Shown: positions 47,133-58,915 of the stretch, one piece after another
How the letters are laid out: every line of letters begins with the position of its first letter
Position numbering within the stretch: the first letter of the stretch is position 1
From: Chinchilla lanigera
Lineage: Eukaryota; Chordata; Mammalia; Rodentia; Chinchillidae
Length of the DNA stretch: 64,000 nucleotides
Assembly: GCF_000276665.1 (NCBI RefSeq)
Contig: NW_004955438.1
Coordinates: forward strand, 14,756,576-14,820,575
Direction: 5' to 3'
Position numbers and translations under genes: made by a program
The notes under the pieces: generated by a model
The model's input: only the letters and a program-made list of their open reading frames with translations
What the model was told of the DNA's origin: nothing
Database searches by the model: none

Positions 47133-47567
47133 TGTACTCATTTCTGAGGGCTGCAGTAGCAAGTTGACAGCATCTTAAAACAGCAAAGACTCACTTCCTC
47201 ATAGTTCTGAATGCCAGAATTGCAGAAGTCCAAGTCAAGGGGTCACTGGCTCCGGTTCCTCCTGGAGGCTGTGATGGAGAGTGATTCCATTCCTCACTCC
47301 CGGCTACTTCCTCAACCCTGGGTGCGCCTAGTGTGGGGCATCGTAACTGGAACCTTTGTCTCCACCTTCTCGCAGGCGCCATCTGTGTCCTTCCTTTTTT
47401 TTTTATGAGACACCTCTCATCAGCTCCAGGGCCCACCACAACCCCAGCTGAGCTCATCTCAGCATCCTTAACTTCATTACACCTGCAGAAATCCTCCATC
47501 CAAATCGTATTCACAGGACCTGGGGGTTGGATTTGGACATATCTTTGGGGGGAGTGACAAATCACTG
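47133..47567 (-). mobile_element. MLT1-like LTR, antisense
   Basis: 'Tgtactcatttctgagggct', 'ccagaattgcagaagtccaa' and 'ggacatatctttggggg' follow the antisense MLT1 pattern. Confidence 0.75.
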
Positions 47568-49155
47568 TAAGTATGAAGGTGACTGAGATCCCAGGGTGCA
47601 CAGGGCTTAGAATGGGCCCTTGGTGGGCACTGTGAGCTGTGGACTCTATAAATGAAGCAGTCAAGGTTGGCATTGCCAGGGCACTTTACACTCAGCTTTT
47701 CAGCCCTTCGTAACATACGCGGTACTGTCCAGAGCGACGGGACGTTCCATAGCATTTGCCCCTGCAGCCACTAGCCTGAGCACCCTCTGAGAGCAGGGAC
47801 CAATCGCTCCGTCCCTGGAGACTCCCTGACCCCCTTTGTCTTGCTGAAGCTGAACACCATCCTGCCTGGGTCAGGATGGTGGATAGGGCAGTGACAGCCT
47901 GTCCCTGGTTCCCCAAGTCTGTGCAGTAGCCTCAATTCTCCTCCTTGTGAGGCCATAGGCAGCTTTCCTGGGGCTGGCATGTGTGGCCCAGAGCAGGCAT
48001 ACCCTTCAGCTGGAAAATTTCCGTATCTTCCTTCCAGACAGCAGCCCCACTCAGGCCACATCCTGCACTGCTCTGATCCCCACTCGGGCCAGACCCCGGA
48101 CCTGCAGCAGAGCAGAGTTCTCCTGTTCTTCCTGCCTAAGTTTAATAGGCTGGTGACAGACACAGACGTTGTGCAGGGAACCCACTCACTCTTTGGGAGC
48201 TGCTGGGAAAATTCCCAAGCAAGCTGGATGCTGAGTCTGGGCCAGAGTGTGGTTTTTGCCAGCATCTTGACCACTTGCACCTGGCAAGGTGTCCGTGGAC
48301 ACTACAGAATAGGGATCCACTGGGACAGATCAGAACTTGAACTCTGGACCTGACACAGAGAGTTCAAGCCTCTCTGCGGTGGAGCTGCTGTAAGCTTCCG
48401 AGGCTCATTATGTTGCATTGTTTATGCCCCTGAGGTCCTGTTGCTACCTTTGCAGGGACTTTGTAGAGCTGGAGCTCTGTCAGGAAGGGGGAGGACCCAG
48501 GTGGCAAAGTCTCTGTGCAGTCAACAGATGATACTCTTCGGCCTTAGCCACTCCTTCTCTACCTTCTAGAAGGCAGGGGTTGCAGCCATTGACCTCTTAT
48601 GCATTCTCTCAGCCCTGAGATCCTTACTCTGCTGACCCCCCAGCTTGGGTCCTGAGCAAGTGTCTGTGGAACCTCAGGGGTCAGGGGGATCTGCAGTGCA
48701 TCAGTGGTCCAGGAAAGCAGTGGCTTGGGAGGCTTTGGCGTCTGCTGTCAGTCGAGGCAGCTGAGGCTGCTGGCCCTTTGATGCACATCCCTGCAGGTGT
48801 CTGGGGTAAGCCTGGCCTTAATTTGTCATTTCGTCCCCGCTAGTCTCAGGCATGAAAGAGATCTTCCCAATGGTTTGTTTCTCTGCCAAGAAAATTGGGT
48901 TTTCTTGGCAATTGCATCTGTGTTCGTTCAGGGCTTGTGTTTCCCAGGCATTTGAACTTCTGGGTCACCGCCAGAGCTTGATGTTGCCTTGGGCACAAGG
49001 CAGCTGACACAGACGAGTACCCCCTCATTCCAGTCCATTGTGGCAAGTCCTAAAATTCAAGGCTGCAGTATGGGAGGATTGTAGCAGGAAGAGAATTCCA
49101 ACTAGAGAGTTGGAGAGATGGAAAAATAATAGCTAACATTTACAAAATTACATGC

Positions 49156-49295
49156 TAGGCTAGGCATGGTGATGCACGCCTGTAATCCCAGCATTTGGGA
49201 GGCTGAGGCAAGAGGATTGCTGAGAGTTTGAGGCTAGCCTGGGCTACATAGTTAGTTCAAGGCCAACCTGAGACCCTATATCAAAACAAACAAAA
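49156..49295 (+). mobile_element. B1 SINE
   Basis: Complete B1 with a (CAAAA)n tail and the exact 14-bp duplication ACAAAATTACATGC at 49142-49155 and 49296-49309. Confidence 0.95.
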
Positions 49296-49539
49296 ACAAA
49301 ATTACATGCCTGGTACTATGCTAAGTACCAAACAGATGTCTTATTGAATTTTCATGCTAACTCTATTAAGCAAAGACAGCTTGACCACTCGACCTTTTTT
49401 TAAACAAGCAATTAAACTGGGAGTTAAAATAATTAGCCAGGTTTCACCACATCTGGATTTAAACCTAGAACTTCTAGTGCAGCAGGCCAGCTTCATCTGA
49501 ATAGGCCTTAAGTTTAGGAAGAGTTATATTTCCAGCAGT

Positions 49540-50000
49540 CCTCTATAAAAAACATTAAACACACAGCAAAGTTATAAGAATTTCACAGTCAATGCCCACA
49601 AACCCACCACTACGTGTTTTCCATATTTGCTTTTTTACCTATATCCTTATTCATCCATGAATGCATCTTATTTTTATGCATTTGCAGGAAAGTTATAGAC
49701 TCCCTGAATATGTTAGTATACATATCATTTAACTAGAGTTTGATATTTAGTTGTGGTTCTTTTTATCAAGTTAGTATAAAATTTACGTAAGATAAAAGTA
49801 AGTGTACATTTCTAAGGGTACCATTCGAACTTTATATAAATTGATTCGTATGATGGGGACTTTTTTGAATCTACTGTCTTTCATTCAGCGTAATGTTTTT
49901 GAGATTCATCCATGCAGTTGGGTGTATCAATAGTGCCTTTGTACTGCTGACTGTTCTTTGTGCTGATATACTGATACCAGATAATGGCATCTTTTGACCT
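49540..50000 (-). mobile_element. L1 fragment, antisense
   Basis: 'Aaacacacagcaaagttata' and 'agaatttcacagtcaatgcc', then 'gagattcatccatgcagttg' resembles antisense L1M. Confidence 0.65.
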
Positions 50001-50115
50001 ACAGAAGGTAGAAACAAGACAGGGCCAAATATTACAAGCTCAGCTATTATTGCACAGGCCAAGATTTATGGGGAACTTCAGCCAAATTGGGACAGCAATT
50101 GTTTGAGAGAATTCC

Positions 50116-50498
50116 TGTTTTGGTTTGTGTCTGGATCCACCCCTCCTCCAAAGCCTCCTGCAGTCATGGGCTGGGTTTCTAGATTTTATGATTGATTCAT
50201 GGTCCAGTTCTGGGATTATGGGTGTGAGTGTTGCACCCACCCTGGGGCAGGGAGCCTGCATACAATATAAGGGAGGGAAAGAGGCTTACTTGCTGCTGCT
50301 ACTCCCTTTCTGCTCTTGCTGCTCTTGCTGTCTTGTGTTGCCTTGAAGTGTTGCCCCTCTGCCATGTGCCATCCTTCCTTGAATCCAGCTGATTATAGAC
50401 TGAAACCTCCACAAACTGTAAGCTAAATAAAACTTTCTTTCCTTAATTCTTGGCATCATGTATTTTGTCCTAGGAATGAGAGAAAAGTAGCCAACACA
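50116..50498 (+). mobile_element. MaLR-type LTR
   Basis: Starts TGTTTTGGTTTG, contains 'actgaaacctccacaaactg' and 'taagctaaataaaactttc', and ends AGCCAACACA. Flanks ATTCC and GTTCC make a 4-of-5 target duplication. Confidence 0.82.
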
Positions 50499-50726
50499 GT
50501 TCCCAAGCTGCTACTCCCAGAACAAAGAGAGAAGCAGGGTTTTATTTTGTTTTGTTTTGCTGGGGTAGGCTAACAAGCAGTAATTCCTATCAGCCAGGGG
50601 CGTATTTCCAAGTGATGTTGCTTCTTGTGATGGACTTGGACCACTGGGAGGGCGGTCATGGTCAACTCGTCCTAGAAGCTGTTGGATTTTCATGTACCTG
50701 GCACCACCAGGCTGTGCATAACATCA

Positions 50727-50942
50727 CAGTCTTGTACAATAATGCCTCAGTTCGCAAACACTTCTGCTTGCAGACAATTCAGATCCACACACAGAAGGGT
50801 CCTTCAAAACTTTGCTTCCATTTGCGAACTCCGCACTGGGTGATCAACATGACAGCAGCCATCTTCCCCACATGAACATGAGCTCAGCCATCTCTCCAGA
50901 ATCGTGGACTGAATTAAATCTGTGAACTGAGGTACCACTGTA
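50727..50942. mobile_element. Short DNA-transposon-like element with inverted ends
   Basis: The left end carries GCCTCAGTTCGC and the right end GTGAACTGAGGTACCACTG. These are imperfect inverted repeats about 215 bp apart, like non-autonomous Tigger-type elements. Confidence 0.45.
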
Positions 50943-51689
50943 CTTAGTACAGAGAACTTTGACTAACAGGAGCTGCTCAGGAACTGCTGTTACTGTTAGC
51001 AACTATCAGTGCCACCGTCCTGCAGAAATGTCCTGACCTTGTGATAGGGCTGAAGAACTTTCAGTGCTTTAGTTGCTGGAAGAGCATGAGGGAGGTGTAG
51101 AAGAAACACACGCCAGTTCCAGCAGGCGCTAGGCCAAGCTAATGCTGCACCATAGGCTTGGACTCAACATTTTTTTAAATGAGCAGCCTGCCACATGCAG
51201 AGCTGAGTAGAATCTGATTCAAAATACAGAGAGCGAAGGAGACATATAATATGAAGACAGAGGTGCCCAGCCTTTTATTAAATTCCTATCACCCATCAGT
51301 GTAGAGGACAGTCCACATTCCCAGCAGAGCCGTCTTCAGGGTCCTGGGAAGTCACTGACCCAACTGCTTTCACAGCCAGCATGTAGAACTGTCATCTACA
51401 GCAGTGCTAGTGGGAAACTAACAATGTATTGCCCAGCTGTGCAACCTCCAAAATTAGTGATCTTAAGCTAAGAGCAAGTGAAACTAGTGGGCTTATTTAG
51501 GTTTTTTTTTTGGTAACAAGTTCTCATTTTGTGCAAACATTTTGCTTATGTGGTATTATCAAGGTCTCAGAGTGGGTTTGTTGAAAAATGGCATATTCTA
51601 AAGGGTATTTACTGCATGCAGGGGCTTGTTTTGTCACCCCAGCCTTCCATTTCATCCATGTCCCACCATGGTTGTCCCTAAATATCTCA

Positions 51690-52400
51690 GTGTCACAAAT
51701 CTGCTTGTTCCTTCTCCCATCGATGGACACCTGGACCAGTTTTGAGCTATAAGTAATGGCGCTATGACGGTTTATGTGCAAGTCTTTTTGTGGACACGTG
51801 CTTTTTCTCCTGGGTATACTCCTGGAAGTGGGACCACGGAGCCATACAGCAAGTGCATGTTTAGGCTGATAAAATCTGCCAGTGCAGATATGCAAAGTGC
51901 TTGTACCAGTTACATTTATAGCAACAAGATGTGAGAGCTCTGATTATTTCCCACCCTCACCAACACGTGGCATTGTCAGTCCTTTTAATTTTAGCCATTC
52001 TAGTGGTTGTGCCTTGGGATCCGTTGTGGTTTTCATTTGCATTTACCTAATGGCTGAGGATTTTGAGCACTTTTCACCTGCTTATGAGCCCATTTGCATG
52101 TGTTCTTTGAAGCATCTGTTCAAATCTTTTTTTTTTTTTTTGGTTTTTGGTTTTTCTCCAGAACCGGGAACTGAACTCACGACCTTGCGCTTGCCAGGCA
52201 GGCGCTTTTGCCGCTGAGCTAAATCCCCAGCCCCTCATCTGTTCAAATCTTTTGATTCCCCACTTTTTGAATGATTTACTGGTTCTCTGTTAGAGCTCTG
52301 TTTTACAAATATTTCTTCCAACCTGATGGGCAAAAGTTTTAAATGTTGACACAGACCCAGTGGATCTTTTTTTTTTTTCCTCTTATAGTTGATACTGTCT
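51690..52400 (-). mobile_element. L1 fragment, antisense, split by an ID SINE
   Basis: 'Tctcctgggtatactcctgg', 'ttctagtggttgtgccttgg' and 'ggttttcatttgcatttacc' are typical of antisense L1 ORF2 sequence. An ID SINE interrupts it at 52131-52235. Confidence 0.88.
52131..52235 (-). mobile_element. ID-type SINE nested in L1
   Basis: Read on the minus strand: 'ggggctggggatttagctca' to 'gagttcagttcccggttctg' plus an A-rich tail. The exact 18-bp duplication CATCTGTTCAAATCTTTT lies at 52113-52130 and 52236-52253. Confidence 0.95.
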
Positions 52401-54829
52401 GTGTCTAGTCTGATACTTTTGTCTCTGGATTGGGAGGAAGAGCTGGAGTCCTGCAGGCACTGAGGTGGATGGAACAGCAGAGGAGGGGCAGGGGGGCAAG
52501 TGCAGGTTCTGTTGGGGTGATGGACAGCGGCCTTGGGCAGAGGCTTTTAAGGGCAAGGGCCTAGAAAGTGAATACCTTGGACATGAGGGGACTGGGCTGG
52601 ATTCTTTAGGAGCCACTAGAGCCACTAGCTATTCTTTAGAATCCTCTTAGAGCTGGAAAGGGACAAAATCACAAGCAAATGAGGTGGCACAGTCCCTGTG
52701 ACTCACAGTGGAGCCTGCGGCAGAGTTTCCACTTGGTCACCTGGACAGAGGCAGCTTTGTGCCTCCAGATGCAGAGGCAGCTGTGGGGAGAAGGAGTGGA
52801 TCCTTTCTGTGTGTGTCAGAGTCTCAGTAGGCACTAGCAAATCTTCAACCAGCTCGCTTTTTCTGGGCCAGAAAGCCCGAGGGCCGGTCTAGGGCAGCAG
52901 TGAACCAGAGCCAGAGACCAGCCCTTCTCTCCACCCGGGGGAAGTTGCGCATATGCAAGATGGAGAGTCAGACCCCCATTTACCTCCTCCCCTTCTCACC
53001 TTGCCACCCACCCGCCCCTCTGGCGCAGGAACCCCAGCCTTTAGAGCTTGCTCTTCTTTCCACCTGGACATCTCTTCCGTGATTCCTGCATCCCGGGGTT
53101 TAGTCCAGAGTCTTTCAATGGGGGGGGGGGGGTCCCTGGTCCCCTCATTTGGAATTTCCAACGGCCCCTCCCTCCACATCTTGCAGCACCACCATGGAAC
53201 ACACTCGGGCTACACATTCACCAGGACCCCCTGTCCTGTCCCCCTGGAATATAAATATAAATGTCATCAAGGTGTGGGATCTGTCTCTCTGTCTCTCTTT
53301 CTCTCTCTGTCTCTCTCTCCCTCTCTTATTTTCTGTTTTGCCATTTTGTCCTTACTCTAACCCATTCCTAGAACAACATCTGCCATTTGAAGGTCCTCAA
53401 AAATATTCACAGCATGAGTGAACGAGAGGCCACCTGCCTCCTTCTCTAGAGCCTCTGCCTGCCGCTGGCCCTGGTTCTACAGGAGAAAGTGGGATACACC
53501 CAGTGCCAACTTCAGGCCACCCAGCGGATGGAGAAATCTTCTCACCGCTGTTGTGCAGATGAGGAGACTGTGGCCCCAGGTGGGAAGGACTTCACCAAAG
53601 CCTGTCCCACAGATAGCAGCAGAGGAAATGGGAGCCCATGGCACTCACTCCCAGCTGCAAAGCGGAGTCCTGACCAGTCCTCCAGGGAAAGCCCTGAGTC
53701 CAGATGTTCCAGGATGGTTATAACAGGGCTCTTGGTGCCAGAGGACAAACACTGTTGTGTTTCCAAGTGGAGCCGGAGGAACCTGTGGGCCCTAGGGTGG
53801 TTCTTTGCTGGACAGTTGTGGCCTTCACCATCCACCTTCCTGTGGAGAGGAGATGGTGAGACTTGGAAGTGGTCAGTGTCCTCTGGGCCCTTGGCCTGGA
53901 GCTCCAAATGAGACTTTTTGCCCCATGCACAGCCTTGGACGTCCATGGGGCAGGCTCCCTGCCCCACCCAGCCCTGATTCCTGCCCTTTCCTGTGCCACT
54001 GACTTCCCTAAGGACCCGTCTCTTCCTTTTGCATGGACTGCAGGCTGTGGACCCAGTAGCAGCTCCCCTGGGAGGGGAGAAGAGGAGACAATTTTATCAG
54101 CCTCTGGACAGCTTCACCTATCAAATACCCTTCTCCTGGCACACCTTCCTGCCTGCCCCCTACAAACCCAGTGAAGCTGGAACTTCCCACCCTTCTCTCC
54201 CTTGTGGGGAATACAGTCCCCCCATCATGAGTCCTGCTGCCCTCTGGCCCTCAGGAGTGTTCCGCTCTCACATGTTCTGTCATAGGGTTCATCCTGGCCT
54301 CACCACCCTCTCCCGAAGGAGGAGAAGCCTCCTCACAGCGAAGCCCTGCACACTTCAGGAAGGAGCCCTAGCCCTGCTCACTGCTGCCCCAGCAATGTCA
54401 CAGCAGCAAGGACAAACTGAGAGGCACTGTGCCGCTTCCTGACTCTGTATGTGACTGGCTTTATGGGATTAGTTTCCAGCCCTGCAGACACCGCTGCAGG
54501 AGACCTAGTTCTTAGGCAGACCACCACCAGAACTCAGCCCGCTTGCCTCCAGGGACCAAGGACCTAAAGTGGCTGCTCCTTTCCTGAAATCAAAACTAAC
54601 CTATGTGTGCTGAGGCAGGGGATATGAGTGTGATGGAGGGGGTCCCACTTCTCTTAAACCAGGCAGAGTGATCGATCGGTCCCTGGTCCCTCAGACTGGT
54701 TCACTATTTCTTGAATCTATGATCTTCCTGCTAGCTCCACTCTGATGTGTTAACAAATCCTCATCCTGGGGTGGGGAATGTTGACTGGGAAGGGGCGTAA
54801 AAGAACCTTCTAGAAAGAATATTCTTCAT

Positions 54830-55221
54830 CAATGCTGTCCAACAGAAACCTTGTGTATAACCTAAGCCCCGGACTGGGGATTTAGCTCAGCAGCAAAAGC
54901 GCCCACCTGGCAAGCACAAGGTCGTGAGTTCGGTTCCTGGTACCGGAGAAAAACCAAAAAAAAAAAAAACCTAAGCCCCATAGTAGTTAAAGTAGCTGTA
55001 CAGTAAAAAGAAACTAATTTCAACAATGTTTTACCTAACCCAACACGTCTAAAATATTATTTCAACATGTAATCAATATAAACTATTGATGAGCTCTTTA
55101 ATATTCTTTTCTTCATACTAAATCTTCAAAATCCTGTATCTTATGGCACATCTCAATTTGGATCAGCCACACTTAAAACTAGGTAATCACCTGTGAGTGG
55201 TCATGGCATTGGACAGCGCAG
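54830..55221. mobile_element. hAT-like DNA transposon, split by an ID SINE
   Basis: The left end CAATGCTGTCCAACAG and the right end CATTGGACAGCGCAG are inverted repeats. The interior 'atttcaacatgtaatcaata' and 'cttcatactaaatcttcaaa' fits a known mammalian non-autonomous hAT family whose name I do not recall with certainty. Without the SINE it is about 280 bp. Confidence 0.75.
54871..54967 (+). mobile_element. ID-type SINE nested in hAT element
   Basis: Full tRNA-like unit with an A tail. The duplication AACCTAAGCCCC is at 54859-54870 and 54968-54979. Confidence 0.94.
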
Positions 55222-55552
55222 GTCTCTCTCTGTCTGGGTGGTAGTTGTATGGGTGGAGATGTGTAAAAACAGGACTTGTGGTACAACAGAGATTTGTGCA
55301 TTTTGCTGCCCATAAGTTACTCTTCAACTAAAAGTATTTTAAAATCCTCTTCAGGGCTTTATTTAAATGCCACCTGTGCTTTTCTGAGCCCACCTGAGTT
55401 GAGAGTAGCAGCTGGTGTTATACTGTGCTCCTGTTATATTAATTCCCTTTTTGTCTATAGCCTGCTATTTGTGTGTATGTCTAACTGACTTTTTTTTTTA
55501 TTTTTTATCTGACCTACTGATTGATGGATGGATGCATGGATGGGTTGATTAA

Positions 55553-55730
55553 GGAACTGGGGATTGAACCAAGGACCTTTGCACTGACCTACATCTCCAA
55601 CCCTTTTAAAAAGTATTTTTATTTTGAGGCAGGATCTTGCTAAATTGCCCAGGCTGGACTCAAACTTGAGATCCTCCTGTGTCAGCCTAACAAAGTGTTG
55701 AGATTACAGGCATTCAACACTACGCCTGGC
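55553..55730 (-). mobile_element. B1-ID dimer SINE
   Basis: Antisense ID unit ('ggaactggggattgaaccaa' to 'gacctacatctccaaccc') then antisense B1 ('ttgaggcaggatcttgctaa' to 'cactacgcctggc'). It ends about 180 bp before the RIN3 exon 2 acceptor. Confidence 0.9.
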
Positions 55731-55914
55731 TTTACCTGCTTTATTATAAGCACCTTAAACTGTAGACCCTTGATCTGTCCATTGTGTAATTCACCAAAAG
55801 CTGCCCCACCCCGGGTATATAGATACTAAGTAAGCACTGCTGAATTTAATCCCCACTTGTACATATCTCTGGGCCAGCTGCAGGGCAGGCTGATCATTTC
55901 ATTTTGTTTTTCAG

Positions 55915-56122
55915 TCCTGTTCCAGATATTGACAAAGGAGAGGGAGAGGAAGAAGAGGAGGCGGACGGTGTAAGGCTTCCTCTGGCAGCCACGTCCAAGA
56001 ACTGCCTTCCTCACCGGGGCATCAGTATCCTGGAGAAGCTGATCAAGACGTGCCCCGTGTGGCTGCAGCTGGGGCTAGGCCGGGAAGAAGCGGCCCGGAT
56101 CCTCCACCGGGAGGTGGCCGGG
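55915..56122 (+). CDS. RIN3: RIN3 second coding exon (start of SH2 domain)
   Basis: This 208-bp exon starts with one base completing the Gly codon from exon 1, then encodes 69 residues ending REEAARILHREVAG, phase 0. The acceptor is TTTGTTTTTCAG and the donor GTGAGT. It begins PVPDIDKGEG, then five glutamates, then ADGVRL. The later ISILEKLIKTCPVWLQLGLG is the opening of the RIN-family SH2 domain; the rest of that domain is in exons outside the window. The phase match and homology support the join to 21687-21730. In-frame reading through the donor reaches a stop, as expected for intron. The main uncertainty is whether alternative first exons also splice here. Confidence 0.96.
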
Positions 56123-56625
56123 GTGAGTCAGCAGCAGCAGCCAGAGCTCAGGGCGCACGGGGAGCTCTATGGGAAAGCAGCTGCTGCCAGACCACTGCCT
56201 GTGTGCTCTTTTCTCATCTCAATCTGCTTTTAGCCTCATTGTTTCCCAGTGCTCAGCAGTGGAGCCTGTGGAAAGACTGCCTTCTCCTTTGGGGAGCAGG
56301 AAGTGAGCAGCAGGTGGGCCTTGCTAGACATTGAGGCTGGAAAGGCAGGACTAGTGCGGTCTGGAAGCCATGCTGGCCTCTCTGACTCTGAGAGCCCAGC
56401 CAGGAGGCTGGGAACCAGAGAGTGTCAGGATGAGAGTGGTTTCAGACTCCCTTATTTTACAGATGAAAGTAAGAGACATAAGTGTGGTGGTCAGAAGATG
56501 TTTTGGAGTCAGGTTGTGTGAGTTGGGCTAGCAGTTTAAGCTTTCTGAGCCCCACTTTTTGTCATTTTGAAATGAGGGCATTAGCAGCCCCTCTCAGGGG
56601 TGCTGTTCCTGGTATGTGGGAAGAA

Positions 56626-57486
56626 GGATAGATGATGACTGGATGGATGAATGATGGATGATAGATGATGGACAATGGATGGATGGATGATGGATGAATG
56701 ATGGACAGTGGATGGATGGATGATAAATGGATGATGGACAGTGGATGGATGGATGATGGGTGATGGATAGATGATGGATAGATGATGGATGATAGATGAT
56801 GAATGGTAGATGGATGATGGATTATGGACAGATGATGGATGATTGATGGATGATACATGGATGATGAATGGATGATGGATGATTGATGGATGATAGACGG
56901 ATGATGGATGGTGGATGATGATGACAGATGGTTAGATGATGGATGATGGAAGATAGATGGATGATGGATGAATGGATGATGGATGATGGATAGATGATGG
57001 ATGATGGCTCAATGGATGATGGGTGATGGATGATAGATAAATGATGGATTATAGATGAATGATGGATGATCGATGATGGATAATAGATGGATGATTGATG
57101 ATTGATGGATGATTGATGGATGAATGGATAATGGATAGATGATGGATGGGTGGACAATGGATAATGGACAATGGATGGATGATGGACAATGGATAGATGT
57201 ATGATGGATGATGGATTATGCATGGGTGGATGGTGGATGATGGATGATGGATGACAGATAAATGATGGATTATAGATGGATGGTGGATGATAGATGATGG
57301 ATAATGAATGATTGATAATGGATGATGGATGATTGATGGATGAATGGATAATGGATAGATGATGGATGGATGATGGATGGGTGGACAATGGATGATGGAC
57401 AATGGATAGATGGATGATGGATGATGGATGATGCATGGGTGGATGGTGGATGATGGATGATGGATAGGTAGATGATAAATAGATGA
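56626..57486 (+). repeat. GGAT-type minisatellite with ~220 bp higher-order period
   Basis: About 860 bp built of GGAT, GATGATGGAT and GGACAATGGAT variants. Larger blocks repeat: AGATAAATGATGGATTATAG occurs at 57035 and 57256, TTGATGGATGAATGGATAAT at 57113 and 57333, and CATGGGTGGATGGTGGATGA at 57221 and 57434, i.e. offsets of 213-221 bp. Confidence 0.96.
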
Positions 57487-57928
57487 AGTGAGTCAGAGCT
57501 CCTCATATGCTGCTTTCAGTCCCACACACAGCTCCTCTTCTATGCTACTCCCTTTTTAAAAAGTAGTCCACATATGCATTCTTCATTTTCTTAAATAAGC
57601 TGGGTAGAAGTGAATAAAATTGTAAAAAGTAATTGTCTCACAAAGATCTTCTCTACCTACTATAACCTAATACTCCCCAGAAGTATTTTTGTAATTGAGG
57701 TGATATTATTATCACATAAAATTAGCAGTTTTAAACTGTACCATTCCATGGCATTTAATGCATCCACAGTGTGGTCTAACCACTACTTCTACCTAATTTT
57801 CCAGATGTGTTCATCACCCTCAAAGAAAACCCCATCCCCACTGAGCAGTTACTTCCCATTTCCCCTCCTCCAGCCTCTGGAGCCACCAGTCTACTTTAGA
57901 AGTCATTTTGCTGGGAGCCCAAGGTTTT

Positions 57929-58089
57929 AAGGATTGAACCCTGAGCTAAATCCTCAGCCCTTTTTATTTTTCACTTTGAGACAGTATCTTGCTGTCATTA
58001 AGTTTCCCAGTCTGGGCTTGAACTTGCAGTCCTCCTGCCTGAGCCTCACGTAGTCCTGAGGTCACAGGCAAGCACCACCATTGCTGGCT
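57929..58089 (-). mobile_element. B1-ID dimer SINE, decayed
   Basis: 'Aaggattgaaccctgagcta' and 'aatcctcagccc' (ID) followed by 'cactttgagacagtatcttg' to 'caccattgctggc' (B1), antisense. Confidence 0.82.
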
Positions 58090-58464
58090 CATGTGACTCT
58101 TGGTGGTCATCTTCCACATGATCACATGATCACACATCTATGACCACAGTGTTCCCTCAGGTCTTCCTGTGCTCTAGATTCTCTTCTGAGTTCTTCCTGA
58201 GAATAGACCCATTGCTCCCCATGGTAACCTATGAATTTGATATTGCTATTGTGGCCATCTTACAGATGCATTGTGATTCTTCCCCAGATAATGAAGCAGT
58301 AAAAAATAAAATTGGGGGCTCTGTCCAGCAGGTGTTCCTGGGAGTCCCCAGGCCGCTGCCCAGATAGTCCTCCATTCCCATAGAAGGTTCTGAGGGGTGT
58401 GCTTCCTACATTTCTTGGGAGGATACAACTCAAAAACAGGCCCATGGGCCAAATATTTTTAAAA

Positions 58465-58545
58465 ATCCTTATGGTGCTGGGCCATTCTTATGGAATCTAG
58501 GGCCTCTTGCATGCTAGGCAAGCACTTTACCACTGACTACCTTCC
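58465..58545 (-). mobile_element. ID-like SINE fragment
   Basis: 'Tctagggcctcttgcatgct' and 'aggcaagcactttaccactg' is the antisense core of an ID-like unit, as found in the dimers. Confidence 0.55.
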
Positions 58546-58794
58546 AAGGCACAAGTTGTCGATGGCTGAGGGACGGCCATTTTCTAGACTATTCTTGGTC
58601 ATTGGGAGGGGTGTGTCTAGGGCATATGCGCAGATGGGGCTGGGCCAGACAGTGTGGGCCAATCCCAGGAGAAGGCAAGTGGATCTGTAGGACAATTGGA
58701 CTGGTAGTAACGCATGGCCACTTTGTCAAAAGATATGGTCTTCTCTTCAAAAACTTAGAATAAGCCAACTGAAAATGACCATTGCGGTTCTCTT

Positions 58795-58915
58795 TGGATG
58801 CTTATGGATACCAGGCCCTGTACTTTACAAATAGCATCTTTCAATAATCCTATGATGTAAGCTCTGCTACTGTACCCATTTTACAATCAGTGAATTCAAG
58901 GCTAAAAGAAGTATC
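58795..58915 (-). mobile_element. MIR SINE fragment
   Basis: 'Gccctgtactttacaaatag' then 'cccattttacaatcagtgaa' matches antisense MIR. Confidence 0.6.

Larger units (their letters stand above)
21731..55914 (+). other. RIN3: RIN3 intron 1 (34184 bp)
   Basis: Bounded by GTAAGT and by TTTGTTTTTCAG at 55903-55914. It holds most of the repeats listed here. Stretches where I recognise nothing beyond short old fragments are 22400-23080, 23210-26200, 27150-28800, 32000-33450, 34930-35600, 40600-42700, 44200-46950, 47600-49100 and 52410-54800. No internal exon with protein homology was seen. Confidence 0.85.

Noticed and set aside
47771..48280. Open frame of 169 codons on the - strand
   Set aside because: No family resemblance and no supporting promoter or splice signals.
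56822..57436. Open frame of about 200 codons rich in H, P, S and I on the - strand
   Set aside because: It is simply translation of the GGAT minisatellite, which has few stops on that strand.
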